Part shown: positions 45,150 to 57,499 of the stretch, piece by piece | Layout: every line of letters starts with the position of its first letter | Numbering within the stretch: position 1 is the stretch's first letter | Source of the DNA: Dasypus novemcinctus | Lineage: Eukaryota > Chordata > Mammalia > Cingulata > Dasypodidae | Direction of reading: 5' to 3' | DNA length: 64,000 nucleotides | NCBI RefSeq assembly: GCF_030445035.2 | Contig: NC_080683.1 | Coordinates: 115,181,225-115,245,224 of the forward strand | Notes under the pieces: generated by a model | Database searches by the model: none | What the model was told of the DNA's origin: nothing | The model's input: the letters and a program-made list of their open reading frames with translations, nothing else | Position numbers and translations under genes: made by a program

Positions 45150-46000
45150 AGGCCATCATCAAACTATTTGCTGAAGTGAATGCTGCCATTCTGTAGTCCC
45201 ACCAGCAATGTAGAAAGACGGACTTGCTATTACCAATTTTAAAAATGTTAGCCATTTTAGAAGTTTTATAGTTGTAGCATTTATGTTAAGATGTATTCTA
45301 TTTCGTGTTAATTTTGTAAAAAGTATGAGATAAAAGATTGATCTTCATTTCTCCCATATGAATATCCAGTGTTTCTAGCATCATTTGTTGAAAAAAATCT
45401 TCTTTGCCCCCATTGAATTATTTTGATACACTTGTTGAAAATAAATTGACTACAGATATGTGGATCTATTTCTGAATTCTGCTTGGTTTCATTGGCCTAT
45501 GTATTGATACAACACTTTTGGTTACTGTAACTTTATAGTAAGACTTGAGATCAGCTAGCGTAAATCCCCTAATTTCTTTCTGGCTATTATAGATCCTTTG
45601 CATTTCTACATAAATTTTAGGATTGGCTTGAATATTTTTACCAAAAGGAAAGCCTGTTAGACTGTTCATGAGAATTGCATTGAGGGAAGTGACTGTGGCT
45701 CAAACAATTGAACTCCTGTTTACCATATGGAGGATCCAGGTTTGAACCCTGGGATTTCCTGGTAAAAAAAGAAAAAAGTGTCCCAGAACTGTGCAGCGAG
45801 GTGCAGCTCCCTGCATGGTGAAGTGACACACCAAAAAGACAATGCAACCAGATAGGAAAAAAAAAAAAAAAAAAGGATTGCATTGAATCTATGTATCAAC
45901 TTGGGTAGAGCTCACACATTTTTCTCAAGAATGTTTATAATTTTTAGGGCACAGGTCTTGCACAACTTTTGTTAAATTTACCTCTCCATCTCAAAATAGA
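45150..46000 (-). mobile_element. L1 ORF2 C-terminal fragment, interrupted by a SINE
   Basis: The reverse strand contains 'ctacattgctggtgggacta' (ORF2 C-terminus) and, near 45,466-45,669, an ORF reading LADLKSYYKVTVTKSVV. This is a diverged form of the ORF2 'DFKTYYKA...K' motif downstream of the polymerase domain. Split by the SINE at 45,684-45,876. Confidence 0.7.
45684..45876 (+). repeat. DAS-type SINE, internally shortened, with 10-bp target duplication
   Basis: Head gggaagtgactgtggctcaa, B box aggtttgaaccc, then a shortened body and an A run (45,857-45,874). The target duplication attgcattga is at 45,674-45,683 and 45,877-45,886, within L1 sequence. Confidence 0.85.
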
Positions 46001-46734
46001 AAGTACAAAGCAATCACAAAGATTAATGCCCACCGTGAAAGACAGAGTGATTCTTCTCACATTCCCTTTTGATTATATAGTTTGGCTAGAATAAGAGAAA
46101 GCTATCTTGAAAACGGTCAATTAATCAAGTAGTTGCTAATTGCACAAATGTTCTAAACTTGGTCTCCATATTAGGATTTTGGAAATTCTTTTATTTTCTA
46201 TCTCAAAATATAGATGATACTAGGAGCATAAGTTTTTCACTAACTGATGCAGTGAATTCCTGGGTTATCACCTATCATCATTCCACAGGGCATGATAGTC
46301 ATCTTGTGTCCAGGAGAATCCAACGGTGCTTAAAGTATCTATGGAGGATCAGAAAGCTACAGCAAACCCTAATCAGAGAACCACAGAAGAGTGTCCTGTA
46401 ATAGCTTTGATTCCAGATGTAGCTGCTATGGTTGGTATGCAAATTGGGTTCACTTCACTTTCTGCCTCATGGCTTCTCTATCACCAAGGACGCTGGCAGG
46501 AATTTGCTTGGTCTGAATCTATGCACAGCTCAGAATGTGGGTGAGTTAACAATCCCAAGGGCAAATTTTGATGAGTTAGGGGAAGGAGTCAATGAATAAA
46601 TTCTCCTTATGCTTCCCTACTTCTGATGGACAATTTTCAGTGACATTGTGTAAAATTCTCAGGAGGTCTCAACACAATAGCATGTCAATGCCCTGCAGCC
46701 AGAGACCACTAGGAACATACCTGTAGTTGAACAC
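46001..46734. other. Unassigned sequence
   Basis: Two plus ORFs (46,159-46,544) are not recognisable. The block may be an old LTR or unique DNA. Confidence 0.3.
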
Positions 46735-47389
46735 TTTTTTTTTTTTAAATAGCGTTATTGAGATATAATTCACATAACATTCAATTCACTCATATATAGT
46801 GTATGATTCAGCAACTTTTTATTATAGTCACAGATATGTGCAACCACCACCACAGTCAATTTGAGAGCTCTTCTATCACTTCAAAGACAAATCCTGTACC
46901 CTGTAGCAATTACTGTTCTAGTCCATCCCCAAATCTCCTCCTTCCCCCAGTCCTAGGCAGCCATGAAGCTAGTTTCTGTCTCTATAGACTTCTCTCTTCT
47001 GAACTTTGATGTGAATAGAATCATATAATATGTGAACTTTTGTGACTGGCTTTTTTCACTTAGCATAATGTTTTCATAGTTTATTCTTGTTGTAAAATAT
47101 ATCACTAGTTTGCTCATTTTTATGGCTGAATAATATTCCATTGTAGGGGGATACATTTTATATATCCATGCATCCACAGATGGACATTTGGGTTGTTTTC
47201 GCTTTTTAGCTATTACAAAAAATGCTGCTATGAACAATTGTTTATAAGTTTCTGTGTAGGCATATGTTTTCATTTCTCTTGGGTGTATTACCTAGGAGTT
47301 GAATTGCTGGGTAACTCTATGTCTAATTATTTGAAAACCTGCCAAACTATTTTGCAAAGTGGCTGCATCACTTTATTTTATTTTATATT

Positions 47390-47803
47390 TTTAAAAGATT
47401 TATTTATTTATTTATTTCTCTCCCCTCCCCCCCCCCCACAGTTGTCTGTTCTCTGTGTCTATTTGCTGCGTCTTCTTTGTCCGCTTCTGTTGCTGTTGCT
47501 GTCAGCGGCACGGGAATCTGTGTTTCTTTTTGTTGCGTCATCTTGTTGTGTCAGCTCTCCATGTGTGCGGCGCCATTCCTGGGCAGGCTGCACTTTCTTT
47601 CACGCTGGGCGGCTTTCCTTATGGGACGCACTCTTTGTGCGTGGGGCTCCCCTACGTGGGGGACACCCCTGTGTGGCATGGCACTCCTTGCGCGCACAGC
47701 ACTGCGCATGGGCCAGCTCCCCATGGGTCACGGAGGCCCGGGGTTTGAACTGTGGCCCTCCCATATGGTAGTCGGATGCCCTAACCACTGGGCCAAGTGC
47801 ACC
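47390..47803 (-). repeat. Long DAS-type SINE with 10-bp target duplication
   Basis: The 5' head is at 47,803 (ggtgcacttggcccagtggt in reverse), with B box ggttt/cagttcaaacc-like, and the tail at 47,390-47,418. The target duplication attttatatt is at 47,380-47,389 and 47,804-47,813. Closest sister in the window: 20,376-20,815. The 192-codon ORF over it is an artefact of L1 plus SINE. Confidence 0.9.
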
Positions 47804-49194
47804 ATTTTATATTGCCACCAGAAACGAATGAGGGTTCTGATTTCTCCACATCATTGTCAAAACTTGTTATTATCTGATGTTTTAAAATTCTAGCCATTTT
47901 AGTGGGTGTGAAGTGATATCTCATTATGATTTTGACTTACATTTCTCTGATGACTATTGACATAGAGCATCTTTCACATACCATTTGTATAACGTCCTTG
48001 GAAAAATGTCTATTCATGTCCCATCTCATTTTTAAATTGTCTCATTTGTCTTTTTATTATTGAAGTATAAAACTTCTTTATATATTCTGAATACAATCCC
48101 CTATCACATGTATAATTCACAAATATTTTCTTCCACTCTGTAGGTTGGGTTTTCACTTTCTTGATGGTGATTCTTGAAGCACAAAAGTTTTAAATTTTGA
48201 TAAAGTCCAATTTATCTTTTTTCTTTTGTCATTTGTGTTTTCAGTGTCATATATAAGAATTCTTTGCATGTCATGAAGATTTATCCCTATGTTTTATTTG
48301 AAGAGTTTTATAGTTTTAGCTTACATTTTAGGTCTTTGATCCATTTTGAGGTAATTTTTATAGATTGTGTAAAGTAAGTTTCCAACTTTGTTCTTTTGCA
48401 TGTGGTTTTTCAGTTGTCCCAGCACCATTTGCTGGAAAGTCAATTATTTCCCCCTTAAATGGTCTTGGTACCCTTTTTGAAAAATCTGTCAATGATAGAT
48501 GTTTGGGCTTTTTTATGGGCTCTCAGTTCTATTCCATTGATCCACATGTCTAATTATGCAGTACCACACTGTCTTGATTAGCATTTCTGTGTATTGATTT
48601 TTAATAGAAATATAGAAATGCATATTTTTTCAAAGCAAATTCTAAATGAAACCCAACTTGTATATTACATTGTGAAATAGAGAAGTGTGAGTCCTCCTAC
48701 TTTGTTCTGTTTTATACAAGATTGTTTTGGGTATTCTGAAATCCTTGCAAATCCATATGAATTTTAGAATCCACTTGTAAATTTCTAAAAGAAGTCATCT
48801 GGTATTCTGATAGGATTGCATTGAATCTGTAGGTCAATTTGGGGAGTATTGTCTTCTGATCCATGAACCCAGATGTTTTTCCATTTATTTAGCTTTCTTT
48901 AATTTCTTTCAACAATGCTTTGTAGTTTTCAGAATATAATTCTTGTACTTCTTTTGTTAAATTTTTCCCTAAGTATCTTATACTTTTTATGCTATTGTAA
49001 GTGCAATTTTTTTCTTATTTTCATATTTGGGTTGTTCTTTGCAAGTGTACGAAATATTGATTTTTCTTTTTGTATTTTGATATTATATCCTGAACTTTGA
49101 TGAACTGTTTGTTAATTCTAATCATTTTTTAGTGGATTCTTAGATCATGTCACCTGTGAATAGAGATAGATTTACTTCTTCTGTAGTCTCCATG

Positions 49195-49274
49195 TTTTTT
49201 TTTTAAAGGAGGTACTGGGGATTGACCTCATACATGGGAAGCAGATGCTCAACCACTGAGCTACATCTGATGCC
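49195..49274 (-). repeat. DAS-type SINE monomer inside L1
   Basis: In reverse complement: 'atcagatgtagctcagtggttgag' (abridged) and 'catgtatgaggtcaatcc', with a T run at 49,195-49,204. It is flanked by L1 text (…acttcttctgtag / …atgccttttatttc). Confidence 0.75.
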
Positions 49275-51600
49275 TTTTATTTCTTTTTCTTTCTAATTGT
49301 CCTGGCTAGAACCCTCAGTACAATGTTGAATAGAAGTGGCAAGAGTGGACATCCTTGCCTACTTCTTGATCTTAAGGTTGAGCATCCAGTCTCCAACTGC
49401 TAGGTCTGATGTTAGCTGTGGGTTTTTCATAACTACCCTTAATCAAGTGGAGGGAGTTCCTTCTATTCTTAGTTTGCTGAGAGTTTTTAATTATGAAGTG
49501 ATGTTAGATTTTGTCAAATGCTTTCTCTCTGTCATTGAGATGGTCGTGTGATTTTTGTGTTTTATTCTATTGACATGGTGTATCACATTAATTGATTTTC
49601 AGATGTTGAACTAAATTTACATTACTGGGATAAATTGCACTTGATCATCATGTATAATTCTTTTTATATAATGGTTAGTTTGGTTTGCTAATGTTTTCTT
49701 GATAATTTTTGCATACATGTTTGTAAGAGATATTGGTCTCTGGTTTTCTTTTCTTTTGATATCTTTTTCTGGTTTTCATATCAAGGTAATACTGGCTTCA
49801 TAAAATGAGTTGGGTATTGCGTCCTCCTCTTCTATTTTTTGGAAGAGTTTTTAAAGAATTGATTTTAATTCTTATTTAAATGTTTGATAAATTTCAGCAA
49901 TGAAGCCATTGAGTCCTGCTTCCTTGGTGGATAGTTTGTTTTTTATCAATTTGATTTCTTCACTTGCTATATAGGTCTATTTAGATTGTGTATTTCTTCT
50001 TAAGTCAGATTATGTACATTGTGTCCTTCCAGAAATCCATCCATTTCATCTAAGTTACTTAATTTGTTCACATACAGTTATTCATAGCATTCACTTATAA
50101 TCCTTCCATTTCTGTGAAGTTGGCAATATTATCCCCTCTCTTTTCTGATATATTTCTTATTTTGTTTGTTTAAAATTTTCATTTCTGATTCTCATAATTT
50201 GAGCCTTATCTTTTATTTACATGATCAATCACTAAAGGGTAATCAACTTTTTTAATCATTTCAAAGAACTAGCTTTTCATTTCCCTGATTCTCTCTATTG
50301 TTTTTCTTTTTTCTATTTCATTAATTTCTGCTCTAATCCCTATTATTTCTTCCATCTGCTTGCTTTAGATTTAGTTTGCTCTTCTTTTAAAAGGAAGTCT
50401 TAAGGTGGAAGATTTGTTCACTGATTTGAGAACATCAGTCTTTCTCAATATAGGCATTTAAAGCTATAAATTTACCTCTAACCACGCTTTAGCAGCATCC
50501 CACAGGTTTTTGTATACTGTCTCTTCATTTTCATTTCTATCAAAGTGTATTCTGATTTTCCTTTTGATTTCTTATTTGACCCATTGGTTATTTGGGAATG
50601 TGTTGTTCAATTTCCACATATTTTTAGGTTTTCCAATTTTCCAATATTTTTCTCCTTTTATTAAATCAATTTCATTCCATTGTGGTTGGAGAACATACAT
50701 TGTATTGTTTATAACATTTAAAATTTATTGATGTTTGTTTTATGGCCTAGCATAAAGTCTATTCTGGGGAATATTCTGTTCGTACCTTACAAGACTGTAT
50801 AATCTTTTGTTCTTAGATGGATTTTTCTATAGATATCTATTACATCTATTTGGTTTATAGTCTTGTTAAAGTCTTTTATTTCCTTTTTGATCATCTGTCT
50901 AGTTTCTCTATCCATTAATGAAAGTGGGACATTGAATTCCAACTGTTACCATTGAATTGTCTATCATTCTGTCAGTTTTTGTTTCATGTATTTTTGTTTT
51001 TCTATTATTAGGGGCATACATGTTTATAATTCTTATAACTTCCTAAAGGTTTGACCCTTTTATCAACATGAAATGTCCCTCTTTATATCTAGCAGCACTT
51101 TTTGTTTTAAAACCTACTTTTCTGGTATTTGTACAGCTGCTTCAGCTTTCTTGTGGTTGCTGTTTGCATAATGTATCTTTTTCCATCCTTTCACTTTCAA
51201 TCTATGTGTATATTTGAATGTTTTCTTTAGACAGTATATAATTGTATCATATTTTTGTCCAGTCTGACCATCTCTGCCTTTTTATTATATTTTTTAATCC
51301 ATTCACATTTAATATTATTATTGATATAGTTGGGTTAATTTTTTGTTGTCTAAATGTCTCGTGTCTCTTTTGTCTTCCACTCCTCCTTTACCACTATTTT
51401 TCATTAACTGAACATTTTCTGACGTAGCATTTTCATGTTTTAATGATTTTGGTGCTATATTTTTTAGATATTTTTGGGGGGTTTCTCTATTGTTTGCCAT
51501 ATTAAGCTTTAACTTATCAGAATGAACTTCAGATTTATACAAGATTAATTAATTTATATCTAAAAGCATAACATCTATATAACTATATTCCATTTCACCC

Positions 51601-52389
51601 CCTTTTTTGTTACTTTGAAAAGGCAATGGAGAGGAAATATCCATCAGGAGTATGAATTTTGAATTGAATCTTGAAGCAAGATATAGAGTTAAGATGGTGG
51701 CAGTTTCAGATTAACCCCTGGAACAGGTTTCTTTGGGGGCAGCAGCATCAGTGACCAGAGTCATCTGAATAAAAGAGCAGTGGGTGACATGGTGATATGA
51801 GCCACAAAATCCATCAGCTATTTCCTGGGTGCGGTGAATGAGGACCAGACTCTCATCACATTCCATGTCCTTCCAGAAGCCTTATTTCCATGCAAATGAA
51901 ATTAAAATCTTAGAGAAAAGAAGGTAGGTGGGTAAATTCTGATTTACATAGGAAACAATAGACTTAACCAAGTTCACCATGTATTGCTTAATATCATGCT
52001 TCTTTCATTGGAAAGGCTGATCCAAAAATAGGTTCAGTTATTGAGAAAACAAAGAAAACATCTACTCCAAAATTTGTGGCCTGATAATTCAGATTTGCAA
52101 TTAGAAGTCTTGGCATCTACCTACATGGGGGCATGGTCAAAGAGGATGAGAACAGGGAACCTAGGTTATTTATATTTTCTTCTCTGCGCTTCTTTATACA
52201 TCTTCTTGAATTTCTACAATAAATATATATTGCTTTTTTTCATCAGAAAAATGTAAACATTATTTTAGAGGAATATCCTCAAGGTAAATATGAAAGGGCA
52301 GTAATTATCACCCAGTACTGTATAGCACTGGCATTAACTTGTACTCTACAGTTACTGTGCTTTTAATTGATTTTTAAGCTGTTTTTTTA
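51601..52389. other. Unassigned sequence
   Basis: A 71-codon plus ORF (52,041-52,256) is not recognisable. No repeat assigned. Confidence 0.35.
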
Positions 52390-53400
52390 ATTTTAAAGAA
52401 CCTTTAGATTACATAAACGTTACATAAAAATATAGAGGATTCAGGGGAGCAGATGTGACTCAAGTGGTTGAGCTCCCTCCTTCCACATGGGAGGTCCTGG
52501 GTTTAGTTCCCGGTGCCTCCTGAAAAACACAAAAACAGAACAAAACAAAACAAAACAAAGCAACAACAAAAAAACCCACTACAAGTAAACAAATGAGAAA
52601 ACCTACTCAGGGAAGCTGATGTGGCTCAGTGGTTGAGCACAGCTTCCCACATTCAAGGTCCTGGGTTTAGTCCCCAGCTCCAGGTACCTAAAAGAAAAAG
52701 TAAAAAAAATTATATATAGGGATTTCCGTATGGCCCACCTCTTCCCCTCCCACAATTTCCTACATCAACAACATCTCTCATTAGTATGGTACATTTGTTA
52801 CAAATGATGAACACATGTTGAAGTATTGCTATTAACCATGGACTATAGTTTACATTATAGTTTATACTCTGCCCCACACAATTTTGTAGGTTATGACAAA
52901 ATGTATAATGGCCTGTATCTGTCATTGCAATGTCATGTAGAAAAATTCCAATGTTCAGAAAATGCCCCCATATTACATCTATTCTTCCCTGCCCCTCCTC
53001 TCAGAATCTCTGGTGGCCACTGCCTTTATACCAATGATAAAATTTCTTACATTGCTAGAATAATAATAAGTTCATAATAGAATAATAATAAGTCTTCTTT
53101 AGTTCATTGTTCATTCTCAATCTTGAGGTTTTGGGGATGGTGATGCCCACTCTGTTTCTAATTGAGAGGGAGTTTAGATCCCATAGGGGAGATGGATAGA
53201 ACTATCTTGCTTGCAGTTGCAGACACTCTCTGTTCATTGGGATGGTCATTGTCCATCATCATCTCCTTGTTAGTTGTCCTGGGTGAGTCAGTGAACTGGA
53301 GAGTAGGTGTTGCAATTCTGCTGAGATTCAGGGCTTAATTGGCACATGAACGGAGTAAAGATTTAAGTCTCTGGGCCATAAAGTTAACCACTATAGTGCT
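52390..53400 (-). mobile_element. Older xenarthran L1 3' UTR, interrupted by a dimeric SINE
   Basis: The plus strand shares order with the L1 3' UTR at 30,600-31,250: 'cttcccctcccacaatttcc', 'accatggactatagtttaca', 'cttgcttgcagttgcagacac', 'ctccttgttagttgtcc', and 'ctgctgagattcagggc'. It is more diverged and lacks the long G-rich tract, so probably an older subfamily. The first ~50 bp (52,390-52,443) lie on the other side of the SINE. Confidence 0.65.
52444..52710 (+). repeat. Dimeric DAS-type SINE
   Basis: The first unit begins ggggagcagatgtgactcaa, with an aaacaaaacaaaacaaaaca-type linker. The second unit begins gggaagctgatgtggctcag. B boxes are 'gggtttagttccc' and 'gggtttagtcccc'. Ends in an A run. 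An imperfect tatag(g)gatt-like target duplication is possible. Confidence 0.85.
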
Positions 53401-54374
53401 AATTATAGGTGCAAATAAAAGGGATTACTGTTATTCAAGGTATCCTAATAGAAATGGTAACTGATTAAAACACTTAGTTGATTTGGACTTGTTAATATTT
53501 TTCTCAGCTAATGATATCAACTTATAAAAAACTGTGATTTCTTAGACTTATCACAAATTCCTAATAATAGGAAAAATAAAAATCCTGCCTACTGGCCATA
53601 TGTATCAATGGCAGTTGTGAAGGCTACTGAGCTCAGGCTTATTCGTAATCTCAAATATGTTCTCATATAGATCCCATGACACTGGGCAAGAAGCAATGCA
53701 GTAATAATCATATCACTTCTCGAGTTAGGTAAAAAGATGCTTAAAAGGATTACATAGGAAATGTTATGACCTTCACTTTGGTGAGCAGTAGGGATAGGAG
53801 ATATCTGTTTTCAGATCTACTTGAGGCAAGAAATGTCTCTTCCTACCAAAGAAAAGGTGTTAAACCCCCTTTCTATTGCCATGGTGTATGGGGAGCCATC
53901 ATCATCCCACTGAGAGAGTACGGTGGCCAGAGCAGAGGGGTCTGGTCAATACAGAGCAGAGGGCTCACTGGGATATGTTGAGTGGCCCCTGTCATGCTGA
54001 GCATGTAGGCAGCCACCGGCCATGGTAGACAGCCAATGTAGACTCATTACCTAATGTGTGTGTCTTCAGAAAGTAAGCCTTCAAAGACGAGAAAGGAGAG
54101 GAAAAAATGAAGATCCCGAGGCAATGCTTTAGAGAGAGACGAGAGCAACAAGGGAAGAGGCTGAGAAGGGGCCCAAATGCCGTCAGCACGCCCCCAGCTG
54201 GTCCTGCCAGTGAGCTGGAAACCACCTGGGAGGGAGACCCTACAAAGAACGTATATGGATTCGATGATGCAGAACAAGAATTTCAGTGTATTACTAATAT
54301 TATCAATATGATTTTAAAATAAATGACAAATTGGACACAAAAGAGCTAGCATTCTTTTCTCTCTGAGTATGTGT
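53401..54374. other. Unassigned sequence
   Basis: Short ORFs at 53,766-54,322 on both strands are not recognisable. No repeat assigned. Confidence 0.4.
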
Positions 54375-54570
54375 CCAGGGTACCTTTAGTTCTCACAGCA
54401 GCACCATGAGGCAGGTACTAAATTCTCCTCACTTGGAGAGCTGCTGTTTCAGAAAGACAAAGGGACTTGCTCAGTGTCCCACAGGGAACAGTTGGCAGAG
54501 CGAGGTTCAGACCCAGACACCTGAGTCCACGGGCTGAGTCCTTGATGCTTCCGCCTGCTGCCTTTCCCAC
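54375..54570 (-). repeat. MIR SINE
   Basis: The plus strand reads 'ctcacagcagcaccatgaggcaggtac' (abridged), 'gacttgctcagtgtcccacag', 'cagagcgaggttcagacccag' and 'acacctgagtccacgggc'. This is the reverse complement of a MIR core and tRNA-related region, in correct order and fairly well preserved. Confidence 0.8.
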
Positions 54571-55484
54571 CTGATCGAATGTCAGTCGCAGATGTTTCGT
54601 GGGGAGCACCTGGAAACTCATCAGAGTGTACTCTGTACTGCTTAGGGTTTAAAGTTGATGACTGGTAGAGAAAGCTCTAGAGTGGAAGTCCAGCATCTTC
54701 TATGGGTTTATTTTGTCATGTGCATAAACTTACCCGGGGAAAGCTCATTTTCAGTGACTAGTATTTGTGGATGCCTGGACCAGATGGACTGTGGTGGGTA
54801 TTGGATTGAGATTCTGGTGCCTAAAAACTGAGCCGGGGAGGTAACCGGGGTCACTGTCAGAACTATTTTAGCAAGGTTCATTTCTCTGGGGAAGCCACAT
54901 TTCACAGTTACACAGCTTAAAACAGTACCCAAGAGATTCATAACCTCCCTCATTGAAAGGTTGTGCAGTAAATAATTTTGTTTTGGAAATCAAATAAACC
55001 TCACTGAAATTTAAAAATAGTACCCTACACAGAGGTAGAGGGTAATAGGGCACTAAAATAAGCACCCAAAATATGAAAATGCTTTTCACATTTCACTTGC
55101 AAACCCCATTGGCTTGGAAATCAGTGAGTATTTTTGCAAGAAAAGGAATATCTCTAGCATTTTTAATACAGCATATTCCTCACCGGCTGAGCTGGAGGCG
55201 TAAAAAGCACAGAGTTGGTTTTTAATAATTGAGGCCTAGACATTTCTTTCTCCTTCTGTGAGGAAAATATGAAAGAGAAATGCAAGACAAATAAACCTGT
55301 TCTAATCTAAATAGGTCTGACACCATGGGAGATTTTGTAAATACTGAGTTTTACTTTTAAACACATAATTCTGCCTGACCACAGCTTTTTCATGCCAGAT
55401 TAATATTAATGTTTGACACATCAGATTATTAGATAATCATAACAGTTGATTTCTTTGGCTACAATGGCTCATGTTGCTATTCAG
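54571..55484. other. Unassigned sequence
   Basis: No gene or repeat recognised; small minus ORFs at 54,708-55,089 only. Confidence 0.4.
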
Positions 55485-56220
55485 TAAATATTTACTGAAA
55501 GACTTGCAGGAGTTGAGCTCCCTTCTGCTTCTGGGAATAGAGTTGGTAATAAGATGATATAGTTCCTGTTCTCTTGGAATGGACACTTGTGGAAGGAAGA
55601 TAGACAGCATTTGACTCTTAAAAAGGTTATTTCAGAGCGATGAGTGCTCTGAAGTGAGTAATGTAGTGTGCTGTGACAGGGAGGGACTTGGGAGAAGTGG
55701 ACTTGGCCCAATGGATAGGGTGTCCGCCTACCACATGGGAGGTCCAAGGTTCAAACCCCGGGCCTCCTGACCCATGTAATGAGCCAGCCCATGCACAGTG
55801 CTGATGCGTGCAACGAGTGCCGTGCCACGCAGGGGTGTCCCCCGCGTAGGGGAGCCCCACGCGCAAGGAGCGCACCCCATAAGGAGAGCAGCCCAGCGTG
55901 GAATAGTGCAGACTGCCCAGGAGTGGCACTGCAGCAAAAAAAAGAGACACAGGTTCCCCGTGCGGCTGACAAGAATCCAAGCAGACACAGAAGAACACAC
56001 AGCAAATGGACCGAGAGAGCCGACAATGGGGCGGGGGAGAGGGGTGTGTGTGCAGGGAGGGGAGAGAAAAAAAACCTTAAAAAAAAAAAAGAAAGAGAGG
56101 GATTTGGATCTCTTTGGAGTGGGCAGTCCGGGGAAGACCCCCATGCTAAGCAGGAGAGGGAGTGAAAGAATTTCCCAGGCAGAGGGAAATCTGCAAAAAG
56201 CAAAAGCTGCCAGTCATGAG
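55485..56220 (-). repeat. Ancient L2-like repeat, interrupted by a SINE
   Basis: Left part: 'cagtaaatatttactgaaaga', 'ggaatagagttggtaataaga' and 'atttcagagcgatgagtgctctgaag' (abridged). Right part after the SINE: 'gaatttcccaggcagagggaa'. The order fits a common mammalian repeat that begins with a reversed L2-type tail. Exact family uncertain. Confidence 0.45.
55691..56095 (+). repeat. Long DAS-type SINE
   Basis: Head ggagaagtggacttggccca, B box aggttcaaacccc, GC-rich middle (ccccgcgtaggggagcccca), 'agacacagaagaacacacagc' block, and an A tail ending near 56,090. A near-match target duplication (gagggacttgg at ~55,682 versus gagggatttgg at ~56,096) differs at one base. ORFs on both strands here are repeat artefacts. 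Confidence 0.85.
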
Positions 56221-57055
56221 CCAAGGGCCAAGATCCGGGTTGTTCATAAGAGTGACAGCATAAAACACAAATGCTTTATCTGGACAAAATCATCGAAACT
56301 TCCTAGCACACCCCTTTCTGCGGGCAATGCTCCGATTCCAGCCTCACCCCACAAATGGGCTGGCTACATACTGTTTGGTAAGACTGGTGTTTAACTATCT
56401 GCCAGTATGGTGGAAGAAACAAGTTTTACATTCTTGCATATTAAACAGGGCCCTGAAGAAGCTTAGTAATACAGCTGTGCCCAATTTGATAGTTAGCATG
56501 CTAGTTCCATGAACTATGGATTAAGAGTTAATCCTAGATTGAAACCCTGAAGGAGAGAAAATACGCAGCCCGATGTGCTGGGCCCCGGCTCCCTGTCAGC
56601 ACTTGCTCCTCGGTGCACAGGCTGAGTGCCGCCTGCCCCTGGTGGGGCTCTATTGAAGGGCCACTCTTCTGGGTGTTTATATCACAAGCACATTCCCGCT
56701 CCACTCACCCAAGCCTATTATTTCCACCTCGTCGCTCAGGAGGTTTTGCTGTGGGGCTGATGTGCGTAAATGTGGTTGTTTCTTTGGTTTTGCTTTTTAC
56801 AGGTTCTGGAGAAGTACGGATGATGCAAAAGGTTACAGGGCGGTTTATCTTTCCAGATATAGAGCAAAGCGAAAATCCTTTAAAAGGCTGGTGCTTAGCA
56901 AACTAAAGTTGTATGTTTAGTTTGCCTTTCCATTTAAAAACAAAAAAACAATCTTAAAAATAAAATCGAAGACTTGCTCAGTGCACTCTTGAGCCTATGG
57001 AGAAAACAAACCAACAGGCAAAAACTTCCTTCCAATTGTGCCTTCTGCATTTTTC
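56221..57055. other. Unassigned sequence
   Basis: A 97-codon plus ORF (56,613-56,906) has one hydrophobic stretch but no recognised family; considered chance. Confidence 0.4.
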
Positions 57056-57499
57056 TCTATCTTTTTTCTTATGTACCGACTTTATTATTTTAGAACAGTT
57101 TTAGGTTTACAAAACAATTGAGCAGAAAGGACAGAGTTTCCATTAACCTCCTCTCTCCGGCACACAGTTTGCCCTATTCTTAACATCTTGCATTGGAGTG
57201 GTAAATTTGTTACAAGCAATAAACCAATATCAATACGTTATTATTAACTAAAGTCCATCGTTTACTTTAGGGTTCAATCTGGGCTGTAAAGTTCTATAGA
57301 TCTTGGCAAATGCATAGTATCGTGTAACCATTGTTACTGTATCATACAGAACAGTTTCACTGTCCTAAAAATTCCCCGTGCTTCACCTATTCATCCCTCC
57401 CCTCCTCCCCACCAAACCCCGGGCAACCACTGATCTTTTCCTCTATCTCTATAGTTTTGCCTTTTTCCAGAATGTCATATAGTTGGAGTTATACAGTAT

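Larger units (their letters stand above)
46735..51600 (-). mobile_element. Ancient, nearly full-length L1M, minus strand, with two SINE insertions
   Basis: The 3' end is at 46,735 (T run = A tail), with the 3' UTR reading 'agatataattcacataacattc' in reverse. The ORF2 C-terminus is at ~46,950-47,370 (peptide KCPSVDAWIYKMYPPTMEYY). ORF2 continues in broken frames through ~48,900-50,900, and endonuclease-region text lies at ~51,000-51,350. It is split by SINEs at 47,390-47,803 and 49,195-49,274. No intact ORF; the 5' boundary is approximate. Confidence 0.75.

Noticed and set aside
47400..47440. CRISPR-like or tandem array from repeated SINE motifs
   Set aside because: Similar units are dispersed SINE copies with individual target duplications and no regular spacers.
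47193..47771. 192-codon plus-strand ORF (one of the two longest in the window)
   Set aside because: It runs antisense through L1 ORF2 into an antisense DAS SINE; a repeat artefact.
55798..56394. 198-codon plus-strand ORF (longest in the window)
   Set aside because: Covers the full DAS SINE at 55,691-56,095 and its A tail (poly-Lys); not a gene.
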